A stretch of DNA of 64,000 nt from Diphasiastrum complanatum (lineage: Eukaryota > Streptophyta > Lycopodiopsida > Lycopodiales > Lycopodiaceae), in NCBI GenBank assembly GCA_029204225.1, contig CM055099.1, forward strand, positions 46,812,042 through 46,876,041, in the 5' to 3' direction. Positions 23,645 to 36,100 of this stretch are shown in pieces (the first letter of the stretch is position 1; each line of letters opens with the position of its first letter). The notes under the pieces were generated by a model, which searched no databases, was not told the DNA's origin, and saw nothing but the letters and a program-made list of their open reading frames with translations. Position numbers and translations under genes: made by a program.

Positions 23645-24780
23645 CATAAATGTTCAAGCCAACCTCATAAGAAACCTACAAAACTTCAACAATAACAACA
23701 AAATGCTTGTATAACTTGTATATATGAAAGTTACAACAAAACAAAGTGCATTTTTCAGATACAAAAGTTGCTAACTTTGAAACTAGTAGAAATTCCAACT
23801 AGGTTTTGTATTTTTAATCTACATTGCATATTTGTCTCAATTTTGCCCTCATCTAAGGGTGACATGGCTATGTGGCTAAATAACGCCCTTCTAGCATCTA
23901 AAGAGTCTTCACCAACCTTGAATTAAGGGAAGGCCCATGATTGTAATCTTAGTCCTAGTTGGATATGTTGTTCTCATGTTTTGTGGCCAATGTAGGCCCT
24001 AGGAGAATTGGCTAGCCTCCAAGTCATGGTCACATTTAGACTCATTCATGCTAGAGATTGAACAATCTCTCCACCTAAGATTGAAGGCAAGTCAACCTAT
24101 ATCTTTTTCATGGCTTCTTTATGTCGTCAAATCTTTTATGTTGCCTAGTAGTGTGAAAAATTTCGATCGCCATCGTTGAGTTGGTATGAGTGTTACCTAT
24201 AGCAATGGAGACCCATGCTTGAACTTGGTCAACTCATGGAATAGAAACATCTATGTGCCCATTAGCTGCCAAATCTCCTTGGCCATAAATAATAAGTGTA
24301 AGCCACTATGATCATCCAAGTCGAGTATGACATGGGACACACTCAAGTTTTGACTTCTGAAGGTCAAATATTTTGCAAGGGCCTCTCTTCTTTCAATCAC
24401 GACACTATATCTAGTGAGTTCAACTAGACTTTACTTACTTTTCCTACTTTTCTATAAGAGAAACATTTGACTTGTCATTACTCACTAGGGATGCATATAA
24501 ACTAGTGATTCTAGCCTTGACTAGACTATGTTCAAGTAGTCAAGGGGATTTTGTGAGTCAAGTCAAAGTTAAGGACATTGACATTCGTGAGTGACCTTTG
24601 AAAGTGACCATGATAACACTCATTGAGAATGAAGGGCAAGTTGAGCCATATATGAAAGGGGAGTGGTACCTAATAAATTCTTATATCTAATAAGGAAACA
24701 ATGGCCATGTTTAAATGAGACATATTTAAATAGGAAGCGAGTCAACACCTATGGTTTCCCTACTTAGTGGGACGTGAATG
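23645..24780. other. intergenic, no gene seen
   Basis: No coding signature, element end or RNA gene recognised. Confidence 0.45.
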
Positions 24781-24781
24781 T

Positions 24782-25115
24782 TGTTAGAATTAAAAGCTTA
24801 GGTTTACTATGACGGTTGAAATTCGTCATTATAGTACTTTCTTTTCTAACAATGTAGACACGTACTTTTCATGATTTCAGTATGGTCATGCACATTGCGC
24901 GCATATTGGCATAGGTGTCAGAACTTGGTCCCGCCAAAGGCAGCCTTGCCATGTAGAACTGCCCCAATAAGAAATGAACTCCATGTATATAGAAGTAATA
25001 GAAAAAAGAGAAATATTGTGTCTTTTTTATTAGCACGTGTGTGCTCGATAGCTTATGGTGTTTAGTAGCATAACTGAATCTCTGTTAGATCCTGTCAATG
25101 GTATCAAAGCCCTGG
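24782..25115 (+). mobile_element. short LTR remnant with primer-binding site
   Basis: A segment beginning TGTTAGAATTAAAAG and ending CCTGTCA at about 25,098 is followed by ATGGTATCAAAGCC, close to the copia initiator-Met-tRNA binding site TGGTATCAGAGCC. Leader-like sequence follows to about 26,000, but no gag or pol is recognised. Confidence 0.5.
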
Positions 25116-26179
25116 TGAGGTGCAGTTCGGATGCTATGTAATTGAATTTAGTAAAAAATTCAATGTGTTGGTAAGGCTAACTTAAGCTATTGAAGTGGTG
25201 TCTAAGAGTAGAGTTTAACGAATGTAAATCCCATTGGCTTTGAAAAAGGGAGTTGTTGAGAGCATTAAGAGAAGAACATAGGAATTTGCAAGATTGAATT
25301 TGGTGAAAAATATGGAATTGTTCGATTCCTTGAGAAATTGATGAATTTCTCATAAAAGTGGAATGTTTGTTTGCAGTCAATTCTACACTGATCGACAAGC
25401 TGTAAATTGCATCACTAAGCTTGAGGTAGGGCAACCTCAGCCCAGGTGGAGTGCTATGATAAAAATCACAGAGAGAGACTGAAAATTGCTGAAGAAGTCT
25501 GGTTTTTTGGTGAGCTAGAATTAGCAGAGACAAAACCTCTGACCTCGAGGAGACCTTTTTCAGTGTTGTAAAAGGCTAAATCAGGGCGCAATAGTAGAAC
25601 ACAGCAGACTCTACAAGGTCGTGGACGGTTCGGGAGCCATCATGGAGTTGGAGTGGATCAACTAGTTTTTTTTGCATAGCTAGGAAAGAAAACCCCACGG
25701 AAGCTCGCACGCACCCGGCAAGGGAGAACGAATGTTTGTTGAAGTAATCGAATAGCTGACACTGTGTACTAAAGTGGTCGCAACTTGAAGACTTGGATTC
25801 TATTGGAAATTAAGCCCACAGCTGTCTCCTTGGTGAATGACTAATTTCTATTTCATGATTCTTCCTGCATGTTTTTTGATCGTTGATCTAGGGTCAGGTG
25901 AAACCAACTTTGGTTCTACGTCTGCTCATCTGATACCTGCAGGAATCACAAACTTAGACAGTCAATTTATTTGAAGAATATCCACAACGGGCTTTCGGCT
26001 GATCTCTAGCAACGGGTAACCAATCCCATTATAATTTTAAGTTCAGATGTTAAGTTTAATAGCTTGAAGTCATTGAAGACTTGGCCATCTTCAAGGACTT
26101 CCACAAAACTTGCATTTAGAACAAGTCTGCAAATTTACATTGTTTTCGAGACAGTCTACAGAAATGAACTATGTTCAAG

Positions 26180-26400
26180 ACAGCTTCGCGAAAGTTTCGC
26201 GACAGTCCAAAAGTTTGACTATTTGAAACACCCTCGACATTTCGCGAAAAGTTTGCAAAGAGAGAGAAAATTCCCGAAGGTCATCTATTTTTATGTTGAA
26301 CTGTTTTAAAGACACCTTCGCCTTTTTAAGGGTACCTTCACCTTTTTTAAGAGAACCTTCGCCTTTTTCGCAAAATCTCGAAGAGAGAGAAAAATGCCGA
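26180..26400. repeat. short degenerate repeats
   Basis: Repeated phrases 'ccttcgcctttt', 'ccttcacctttttt' and 'tttcgcgaaagtt' suggest small local duplications. No gene is supported. Confidence 0.4.
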
Positions 26401-26704
26401 ACGTCGTCTAAAATGAATGAGGAATGTTCCCAACCACTTTCCGAAATTTGCGAAGTGATAGAAAACCACTCCACGTAAAATGCAAAGTGAGAGATTTTGC
26501 GACGTCCTCGTCTGCGTCAATGATCCTGATTTGTTGACAGTTTACACTATGTAGAGTTGTCACAGAAGCCATATACTTCCAAGTACAACGGCTTACCTAA
26601 TTAGGTGACAATCATTTATTGTAGTTAATACACGGATGAAATCTATAAATAGATCATCCAAGCACAGATTGTTGGTAGCTTCGTCCATGAGACGCATGAT
26701 TTGA

Positions 26705-26890
26705 GCCTCCCAATCATAAGAGGAGTTCTAAATCCAAAAAAGACCCTTTTTGAAGATACTTTTTATATTTTTTCTCAAATTTTGCTTACACATGGACTAA
26801 TCAAAACACTCAATCTACGTAACGTAGCTCATTAGAATTGAAAAAAAAAAAAGTTTTCTTAATACTGCTATAATTCGGCGCTGGGGGCAG
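26705..26890 (+). repeat. left end sequence of element copy 2
   Basis: The reverse complement aligns with 12,375-12,555 in order: a 'gctgccc' box, the palindrome CTACGTTACGTAG, 'ttttgatta/ttttgattg', 'ataaaaagtatcttcaaaaa', 'gggtctttt' and 'agaactcctc'. It lies about 3 kb left of the copy 2 gene H remnant. That is the position and orientation expected for the C-side end of an element laid out C-H-A-B. No readable gene C remains between them. Confidence 0.6.
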
Positions 26891-26894
26891 CCCA

Positions 26895-27405
26895 CAAGCA
26901 TGACATGTTATTCATAGTATAATATGCAATTATCATTTAAAATAGCATAACTTGGAGGATGAATGCATGTTGTGATTGAATGCACTTTCATTTGTTGTTT
27001 AATCGCGCTTGTATACTCAGTCTGATCAGAACACGGACGTCTACGACTCCTCAATTTCTAATCAGACGATGGTTGTCTTTGATGCCTGAGGAACTCGCAA
27101 TATCATACTGCTCTTCCATTTATTTCAGAACTATACTTCACGTTGAATCTGATTTCAATAGTACCACACACAAACCATCTCCAATCTCTTCGGTGGACTG
27201 TACTCTTGTTTTTAGAGTATGAATTAATTTTTAAGATCTTGTTGGGCAATCAGAACACATAAAGTTGTGATTATCTTTAGCATATATTGTCTATTAGACT
27301 GTTTTTGCACCTAGCAGCGGATTAGAACGGGAGAGCTGTTCTGCAATATTCCTGCTCTCTTCTCCATTCTCCTTCTTCCTATCTCCCTTGCCCCATCAGA
27401 TTCAA
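26895..27405. other. no gene supported
   Basis: Expected position of the 5' part of gene C of copy 2, but nothing here aligns convincingly with gene C of copy 1. Confidence 0.35.
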
Positions 27406-27409
27406 CACA

Positions 27410-28075
27410 CATGTTGGACACTTAGTGGGTCCCACCACTAAAGTATTATACAACTAGGCTACTGAGTGGGCCCTGACATAGTACATTGTACAATTAAGAG
27501 CAAGAAGTGTGAGGGAACTGACATCCTACGCATATAAGCCCAACCTAATGAGCACGCTAATCTATTTAGTGAAAGTTGTAGAATTAGGAATAAAAAGACT
27601 TGGGGCAAATAAAATATTCCAAAATCAAATATGATATGGTTCTAAATTGGAAGAATCTACATGATTATGGTGAGGACCCTCTCACTCCAAAAGGAACTCA
27701 CAAGAATTATGTGAACTTATCTTTGAACTATTGGATTTTACATGAAGGGCCTGGATTAGGATCTTTGCCATTGAGAAGTAGCCAATCAGAGAGAAGGGAC
27801 AGGGCCTTCCCCAAGAATAAAAGAGCACCCATTGTATTTATTTGACATGTTCAACAAGAGAGGGGAGGGTGCAAGTTAACTCCACCATCTATTTTCGTGC
27901 TTATTGCTTGTGGTTAAAGTAGGAAGGGGGGGTAAAGTAGGTGTGGTTACTAGTAAGAAAAGTTGTAGAAGTGAGCAGGCCTCACAAGAGAAAGCACTAT
28001 TTCCTTGGGAGCAAACTTTACGTGTGACAGGTACTCTTAAGGACACTACAATTTTTTGGCACCATTGTCAGGGAG
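27410..28075 (+). mobile_element. possible gypsy (Athila-like) LTR end and PBS
   Basis: TTTTTTGGCACCATTGTCAG near 28,052 resembles the TTGGCGCCGTTGCCGGGGA block that follows the 5' LTR in plant Athila-type gypsy elements. The sequence before it, from TGTTGGACACTTAGTGGG, would be the LTR. No gag or pol was recognised downstream, so this is tentative. Confidence 0.35.
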
Positions 28076-28079
28076 TAGA

Positions 28080-29635
28080 TTAGTATTTTCTATGTGTAGT
28101 TAGTTTGCTTTTTTGTTTTCTTTTAGGTGTGGTTAATTTTAGATGGTGCTGGTGTGTGCGAATAGATTAGAGAAAAAAAATAGTGATTTTTTTTGTTTGA
28201 AAGTATTGTAGTGAGAGGATTAAAGGAAGGGACCACCTTGAGAAAGTGCTAAAACTCTTCAAAAACCAAAAAAAAATCAAAAAACCACTCGTTTTCTACA
28301 AAATGTCCCAAAAATAGTATAAAATGACCTTTCAGGCTTAATAACTTTCACATCTCTTTGAAACAACCCTCGTCGATTTGCAGGCATGTTTTACCATACC
28401 TACATAACCTCCAATAAACACTACAAAGGTTAGTTCCAAGCTGTCTTGACGAAATTGCCAAAAAATCAAATGACACTTCGTAAAAAATGATCAAACCTTT
28501 AAAGTAGCTCCTTTTGGTTGACCTGCTTTGTGGGAGTCTCAAGAACGAATCATGCTTTCCGTATACATATAACACTTTACAATATTGTTGCACATAACAA
28601 TATACAATTAACTAATTCAAATGTTAGAACAGAGCATGACCACCTTGATTAGCATACCTGCTTGGGTGAGTGAATCTACTTCCATTTGGCTCATATTAGC
28701 CCCCTTGGCTATTGGCCATTTGCTTGGAGTCATTTCAAGCTTCTGGATGATGGCTTTACTTGGCACCCATGTATGGGTACAATCATTGGGACAAAACTAC
28801 AAGTATTGTGCCGTTATTGCTCGGCCATAATGTGAAATAGATCGTCTGCATGCTCCCTTGCCATTGATCCAAGCCATGCACTTGACAAGACTACCAACAT
28901 CAGTTCTTCTAATTGCCCAAACAATAGGATGTACATGCACTCAACCACTACATGGTCATTGGCAATAGGTGGAGCTCAGATAGCAACATACTCGAAATTC
29001 AATTTTTTTTGTCTTCCCCTTTCATGTCAATCGATGTTTATATATGTGTATTCTGGATGGTGGCTCCCATCTTGGTCCAATTCAACCACATTTGATGGCC
29101 TTCTTTTTTGTTGAGCTGTTTCTCTGTCACCTTCCAAGAAAGAACTCTAACGACACATAGGAGCATTGTTGCAGGTGTTGGCCACAACACATAGTCCAAC
29201 ACTCATTCTAAGTGCACTTCAATCTATTAAGTTTTCAGACTAGGTCCCTCTCTCAAGTGTCTTCCATGAATAGGCATGTCGTTTCGCACTATGTAACAGT
29301 GTGTTTGTCATGTTGGTGTTGTAAGCATTGCGTACAATGAAATTTTTTGGCGCCCTCCTTCTCCAGCTAACCAACTTCCGTGTTTTGCTTCTGAGAGATT
29401 TGTCTGAGGAGTGTTAGCATCTTCCTCTGCATCTACTACTTAACAAAAACAAACCATATTAGAAGTGTGAACCAGAGCTCAAATGAGCAGATAACAAATC
29501 ATTAACTAAGAGGCTATCATGAATACTGACACCATGCAATCTCCCCAGTGCACAATATGAATGCTCCACCAGCTCACCCAATTGTCCATTGTTGGGATGC
29601 TAGACTCCTTCACTTTACTAGTTCTCCACCATTGA
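28080..29635. other. no gene supported
   Basis: Only short unconserved frames. Probably repeat-derived filler within element copy 2. Confidence 0.4.
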
Positions 29636-29639
29636 CGAA

Positions 29640-29935
29640 TGGCCCTGCATTGTCATTATATCCACATGAAGTCTTTCAGGAATAAGTAAATCTTTAGGGC
29701 ATGACGGTAACATGCTTAAAAACGAACATCAAGGCTGAGGGATAGGGCCACATTCCTAACAATCGGCCGAAGGGAGATCTAGGGATCAACAATTCAGTTG
29801 ATTTCCGAAATTCTTGATCTCCCTCAGCCACACCTGCTTTTTACCACGTCGCTGGCCAGTTCCAGGAGGGACACGGACATGGGAAGGCTGTATAGAAGTT
29901 CTGGCATGGGCAGTGGATTTAGTCCTATCCATCAT
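29640..29935 (-). pseudogene. gene H copy 2: truncated histone H3-like remnant
   Basis: The minus strand from 29,935 begins MMDRTKSTAHARTS, closely matching the H3 tail start. It then reads VWLREIKNF and, after a one-base shift, RKSTELLIPRSPF, the H3 alpha-N and alpha-1 start, then VRNVALSLSLDVRF. The whole alpha-2 region is missing and the frame resumes at HVTVMP and KDLLIPERLHVD, the loop 2/alpha-3 equivalent. No Ulp1 part is recognisable further on. The fragment lies head to head with gene A of copy 2. It is a second copy of the histone-like gene, not a duplicate of the 8.8 kb sequence, because the tail is different and nearer to canonical H3. Confidence 0.8.
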
Positions 29936-30874
29936 GATCTGAATAAAAGACAATATTTTTAAAAAAAAAACTCAAAATTGGAATATCGGATCCAAGCGCG
30001 GAGTAAGGATGGAAAAAAAATCTGCGCAAGAAATGCGCTTGAAAGCGATACCGGGATGGAATATTGGTTTTGAACGTAGGTGTACAAAAAAATTAAAGAA
30101 ACAAGTTCTGCACTCGAAAGCAATATCGGATAGCATGCGGTATCGGTCTCGAGCGCGGGGGGGGTGGCAAAGAGGAGATGATAACTGGATGTGCTTGAAA
30201 GCAATATTGGAAAGAAGGAACTGAAAATTTGAAAGCAAAATGAAATTTCCGCGGTGGATATTTATAAAAAAAATTTGCATGTGTGAAAAAAATGGTCATG
30301 GCCATGTGGCAGCATTTCATTCATCCACGTGTCCATCCATACAGGTAATTATAAAGTATCTATGAGGGTCGCGTGGGAGCAAACATGTGGCCAAATCAGA
30401 CAATGACACGTGTCATTCTGCACGTGAAAATTGTCACATCAATTATTATCTGTACAAGAAATACTCCCAACCAATCAATAAACGACACGTGTCTTTTTTA
30501 TCTGTTTCCACACGTGCAAAAAAAAAATTATAAATACATCATTTCTGGAGTGGATTTTCACGAGAATTTTGTGATTTCTGCTACTGATATCGATTTCAAG
30601 CACACTATTTCTACGTTTAAAATGTTGTTCATGCATTCGGGCCTGAAACTAATATTGCTATCTCAGATATCGGTTTCAAGCACGCGTTCTCTTTCATATT
30701 TCCATTGCCCATTGTATGCGCACTTGAAACTGATACTCAGTTTTTTTATATCAGTTTCGAACGCATAATGCTTTCTAGAGTGATTTAACCTTTCATTTTG
30801 TGCCCAAAACCGATATCCAATCTCTCAATTTATAAGTTTGTCAAACTCTTTTTTTTTGTAATTTTTTTTTAGAA
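29936..30874. promoter_or_regulatory. divergent promoter of genes H and A, copy 2
   Basis: The layout is mirror-like. A minus-strand TATA (ttttttataaatatcc, about 30,256-30,272) points to gene H, and a plus-strand TATA (aaattataaatacatc, about 30,526-30,541) points to gene A. Between them lie several G-boxes (CACGTG near 30,325, 30,405, 30,421, 30,484 and 30,510). Each leader carries an array of an ATATCGGTTTCAAGCGCG-like motif in both orientations (29,975-30,230 and 30,580-30,830). The motif version is shared by both arms but differs from copy 1. Confidence 0.75.
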
Positions 30875-31404
30875 ATGTCTAATTTTGATTCCAGTCTACT
30901 ATCTTTTTTTCTTGAATTTGGTACTAGTGACAATATAGAGTATTTTAAGTCACTTTTTTTTTCTTCTATTACAGAGGGTCCTGGTGTGGAAGCATTTTCT
31001 GATATTTATCTCATTTAAGTCTCTGCTTAGTACCCCTTGTTCAGAAAATAAGGACATGATTCATTATCAAGACTTGGTGAACCTCGACAGGCATAGTTAT
31101 AAAGCTAAGCTTGTTAGAATGTTCACCAAGTTACATGATGATTTCAAGTCTATAGATGATTGTCAAATACACAATAAAAAGTGTAGATTTGTAGGGTTTC
31201 AATCTGCGGCTGTTTTTTTTCTTTTGTTAAATGACGATTCGGGATCTGCTCCTTCTACTTCTGAAGCTGCTTCTTCCAGCGGTACAAAATCTGGCGAGTC
31301 CAAGCCTTAGATATAGAATCCTTTTTTATTAATACAAGCATTAGTTTAGATGATTGTACAGATTTTGATCCTGTTCGAAATAGGGCTTCGTTTATAGGCC
31401 CTAG
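30875..31404 (+). pseudogene. gene A copy 2, 5' part
   Basis: The ATG at 30,875 gives MSNFDSSLLSFFLEFGTSDN and IEYFKSLF, equivalent to the start of copy 1. A shift then leads to MIHYQDLVNLDRHSYKAKL, VRMFTKLHDDFKS and NKKCRFVGFQS. An acidic stretch follows, with DDCTDFDPVRNRASFIGP ending at the insertion point of an LTR (31,405). Comparison with copy 1, which has DSFIGQ at this place, shows that the gene resumes after the insertion at 38,084. Confidence 0.75.
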
Positions 31405-32518
31405 TGTGAAAATTGGAAAAAGCTAACTTGATCAAATATTGTAAATATCATAATGTACATATAGTTTAAATCAAGTTCTAGTGGCTAAAAAGGCCAAAAT
31501 CAAGTTTTTTAGTCATATGCCACATGGCATCAATCTAGAGATTGCATGAGCCGCATCATGAGATTAGGTGTCACATTCCATGTGTAGAGGTCTGCTCACA
31601 CATGTGGAATAGGCTAGAAAAGTCCAGTTTATACTTCTAGAAGAGTTTTCACTAGTTCTCTATATAGTAGAAAAATGGACCAAAAGTGCTCAAAATATAA
31701 GGTTTTGTCCAAGTGTCAATTTTGCATGATGAATTATCATATGACAAAGCACCCTCACACATGTGAGATCAGAGGGATGATTAGTACCACGAGCTCCCAC
31801 TTTTTGTATTTATAGAGCCACATTTGGCTGTGAAAAATTGCCTACATTGGCAAATCTAGCCATGTAGAATATTGTACATTTTGTCAATATTGTTTGTTGG
31901 TTACTTGAATGGCCAAACTGCCACTTGTACATACACACCTAAATTAGGTTACCACGAGTCAAGAGGAGTGGTTGTGTCTATTTGGTAGTGATTCCTACTT
32001 TGTAGGATCTAGACCATGATCTATGATGAGATTTGTACCTACCATGCACCTACCAAGCATGACTCTTGGATCTAGACTAGGGTTTTCACATTAGGGCAAG
32101 AAAGTGGAGTCTACTTCCTTATTACATGTGGATTTTCACCTAACTTTGCAAAGGAAGTGTGTTTTACTATGTATTTCCATTCTCCATAGTGAGAAGATAG
32201 AAACTTTTTGGAGCCTCAAGGAGAAACTCGAGTTTCCTCTCATTGTATGGTGATTACTCTATTTTTCCAATGAAACCCAGCTTTGGCACTTTTTAAACAC
32301 TGTCTACAGGCCGTACTACAGCCTTATTTCTACATGTGTGGAGTTGGATTAGACTATTTGATCAATGCTTTGATTGTCTCTACTTGTTTCCTATCAAGCT
32401 GCTAAACTAGATCTTGTTTTCTGATGACTAGTTTCTGATAGATTGTTTAACAAGCATACAATCACCTTGTGGATCATTCAAAGATCCATTTATGGTCCTT
32501 AGTACTGTACTTTTCACA

Positions 32519-32530
32519 TGGTATCAGAGC
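32519..32530 (+). promoter_or_regulatory. copia primer-binding site
   Basis: TGGTATCAGAGC directly follows the 5' LTR and is complementary to the 3' part of plant initiator-methionine tRNA, the usual copia primer. Confidence 0.95.
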
Positions 32531-33145
32531 CAAGTACAAGGCCATTGATCTGTTTTGAATCTAATCCAGTTTTAGCAGGTTTTGGTGCAAAAAGCTAGTA
32601 TTGGAAGGGTGAGCTGGTATCCAGGTTTTGGTGAGGGGATTTGATCCCAAACTTTTTCAGGATCAAAATCCGTACTGTTCACACGTGTGGGCATCTCTGA
32701 ACCAGCATTTAATAATCCATATTCATTGGATCATAGAAAATTCATATGGTGTCAGTTTGATGTAATTTTTGGTGCAAATCCTAGGATAAGCTACGATCAC
32801 TTGCTATTGATTAGTTTTGAATTTGTTTCATGAAAACTGATTAATCTAGGCTGATTTCAGACCTTATTAAAGTGGAAACCAGGTCTTGAAAGTACATCAA
32901 AGTGAATGAGAGAGATAGAGTCAGTTTTTGTCCAAGAATAGCCAAGATTGGCAAGATTTGCTTGAGTGTAGTTTTCATCTCATCTTATCTTCATTCCAGC
33001 TTGTGAGGGAGTGATAGAACTGTGATTACAAATCCATCTGTTGGATTAGAAGTCAACATTTGAGTGAAACACTGCAAGTTTGAAACCTTTGTGAGTTTCA
33101 GGTCCAAACAAATCTATATCTTGTGTGTAGAATCTTGCTAGTAAG

Positions 33146-36100
33146 ATGGGATCAGTGGGAGCCTACCTTCTAGAAGCTAGTGAGAGGTTAAATTCTACCA
33201 ATTATGCTATTTGGAAAGTGAGGATGGAGTCACTAATGGTGCTCCAGGATCTTTATGAGTTTCTAATAGATGATGAAGATGAACCTCTAGGTGCACAGGA
33301 ATTAGTGAGATACAAGAAGAGGTCTAGGCTTGCACTTCACTGTATTAAGATGAATGTAAGCAATGATCTTTTAAGGGAAGTATCATCATGTAAGAGTGCT
33401 AAAGAGGCTTGGGAATCTTTAAAATCTATCTATGAGTCTAGTAACACTTCGAGGGTTCTCATGCTTAGGAACCAGATTCTACAAAGCATGAAGAGGAGGG
33501 ATGAGAATGCACAAGATTATGTGCTAAGAATCAAGTCTCTTAATAGGGAGTTAGCTTCCATTGGAGAGAAGATTCAAGATAGTGAGCTTGTTCAGATTGT
33601 CCTAAATGGTCTAGGGAGTGGCTTTACAAATTTGGTCCAAAGCTTTGCAAGCCAAGACACTTTGCCTACTATAGAAAAGCTACACAGTGTATTAGTAGCT
33701 GAAGAGTGTAGGATGTTGCATACCAATGCAAGAATGAATGCTATTTCTCTGCAGGATGGTGATGAGAAAGCTAATTTCTCATTTAAAAGCAAGAAGAAGA
33801 CCAATGGCAAGAAGAAGCACTTCAAGGAGACCAAGGAGGAGGATGAGGCTTCAAGCTCAAAGGGCAAGATCAAAGACAAGTCCAAGTACAAATGTTTTTT
33901 CTGTGGAAAGAAAGGACATTTTGCATCAGAATGTCTCAAGAAGAAGAAGGCACAAGAGAGCAAACAAAGCAACATTGCACATCAGGAGGAAGAGGAGGAT
34001 GAAGAGTCATCCTTGATGGTTTCCAACAAACCACCATCATCCAAGAGCAACACCAATGATTCTTGGTGGATTGATAGTGGGGCAAGTTCCCACATGACAT
34101 ATCAAAAGGACATATTCTCCACCTTACTTTCTTACAATGACTTACATAGATCAATCTATACTGCAAGTAGTCAAGAATGTAAGATAAGTGGAATAGGAAC
34201 AATTCCCTTGTATGTGGGATCATCCAAAAGGATGAATCTAGATAATGTTCTTTATGTTCCTAAGTTAACCAAGAATTTGCTTAGTGTTGGCCAGTTAATG
34301 GATAATGGCCTAGATGTACAATTTAAGCATGGAGTTTGTTCCATCCTTAGAAATGATGAATGTATAGCCAAAGGCTTTAAGCAAGGTAGATTGTTTAAGC
34401 TTGATGCTAATATTGCAGTGGAGAGTGTTGACTTGGCAAAGGTGGAGCTATCAAAGGTGGAACTGTGGCACAAAAGGTTGGGCCACCCCAACTACAAAGC
34501 CATGGAATCTATGACTACAAAGGAGCTTGCAGTTGGACTCCCCAAGCATTTGTCAAAGTGTGGGAAGAGATGTGAAGCATGCAGCCTCTCAAAGGCTCAC
34601 AAGCTACCCTTCTCAAGATCTACATCAAGATCAAACTTTCCTCTTGAACTCATCCATTCGGATGTTCATAGTTTTTCACATGAGTCTAATGGTGGTGCCA
34701 AGTACTATGTAATCTTCATTGATGACTATTCTAGATTTTGTTGGATGTACCTCTTGTCTAGCAAATCAATGGTGTTTGATTCTTTTGTAAAGTTCAAGAC
34801 TTTGGTAGAAAATCAACTTAGTACCAAGATTAAGGTATTAAGGAGTGATAATGGAGGTGAATATGTCTCCAATAAGTTGATTGACTTTTGTATTTCTAAT
34901 GGCATAAAGAGGGAGTTGTCATGTCCATACACCCCTCAACAAAATGGAGTGAGTGAGAGAAGAAATAGATCTCTTTGTGAGTGTGCTAAGGCCTTAAGGC
35001 TAGATGCTTCTCTATCCAAACCATTTTGGGGTGAAGCAATAACTTGTGCTAACTATTTGTGCAATAGACTGCCAAACCAAGCCATTGGAGGAATCACACC
35101 ATTTGAAGCTCTATTTGGAGAGAAGCCCAATCTCAAAGATCTCAAAGTTTTTGGATCCACTTGCTATGTACACCAATCCTTGGATAAGAGAAGGAAGGAT
35201 GATGCAACATCCATCAAAGGCATCTTTGTGGGATATGGTGAGAATAGCAAAGGTTATAGAGTCTTCAATCCCATCACTAGCAAGGTGATAGTGAGTAGGG
35301 ATGTTATTTTTTATGAAGGACATGCTTGTGATTTGGATGATAATGCTACTAATCATCTTGATGCCAAGGATCATGCTAGGATGGAGGAGGAGCTTCCAAG
35401 TGAAGAAGAACTTGAGGATCCACCTCAAGATGCAAGAACTCCAAGAACTCCAAGAGGATCTACAAGGGCAAGATCCGAGCCATTGAGGCTCACCTATGAT
35501 GGTCAAGGTGATCAAAGGGAAGGCTCATCATCTTTCACATCTTACACCTTTCTTACTTCAATGTTAGATGAGCCAACATGCTATGAAGATGCTTGTAAGT
35601 CTAAAAGTTGGATGGATGCTATGCAATTAGAGTATGATGCTCTTATTGAGAATCATACTTGGGATCTTGTGGATCTTTCTCAAGGGAAGAAACCTCTTGA
35701 TTGCAAGTGGGTGTTTAGATTGAAGTATAATCAAGATGGATCAATAAGCAAGCATAAAGCTAGGCTTGTTGCCAAAGGTTTTTTACAAACCAAAGGCATT
35801 GACTATGATGAGACTTTTGCTCCTGTGGCTAAGCTTGTTACTATCAGGTTGATCATTAGTCTTGCTACAACCTTCAATTGGGAGCTATTCCAACTTGACT
35901 TCACAAATGCATTCCTCAATGGTTATTTGGAGGAATAGATCTACATGAGGCAACCCGAGGGCTTCATCAAGGCAAAGCATGAAGGAAAGGTGTGTTTTTT
36001 GAAGAAGAGCCTTTATGGGCTCAAGCAAGCACCTAGAGCATGGTACTCTAGGCTAAACTCTTTTCTCATTTCCATCAATTTTGTAATGAGTGCCTATGAT

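Noticed and set aside
28621-29114. Coding exons
   Set aside because: Short hydrophobic frames without motifs or homology to the element genes.
29959-30320. Overlapping minus-strand ORFs of 75-102 codons
   Set aside because: They read through the leader motif array and are not conserved in the other copies.
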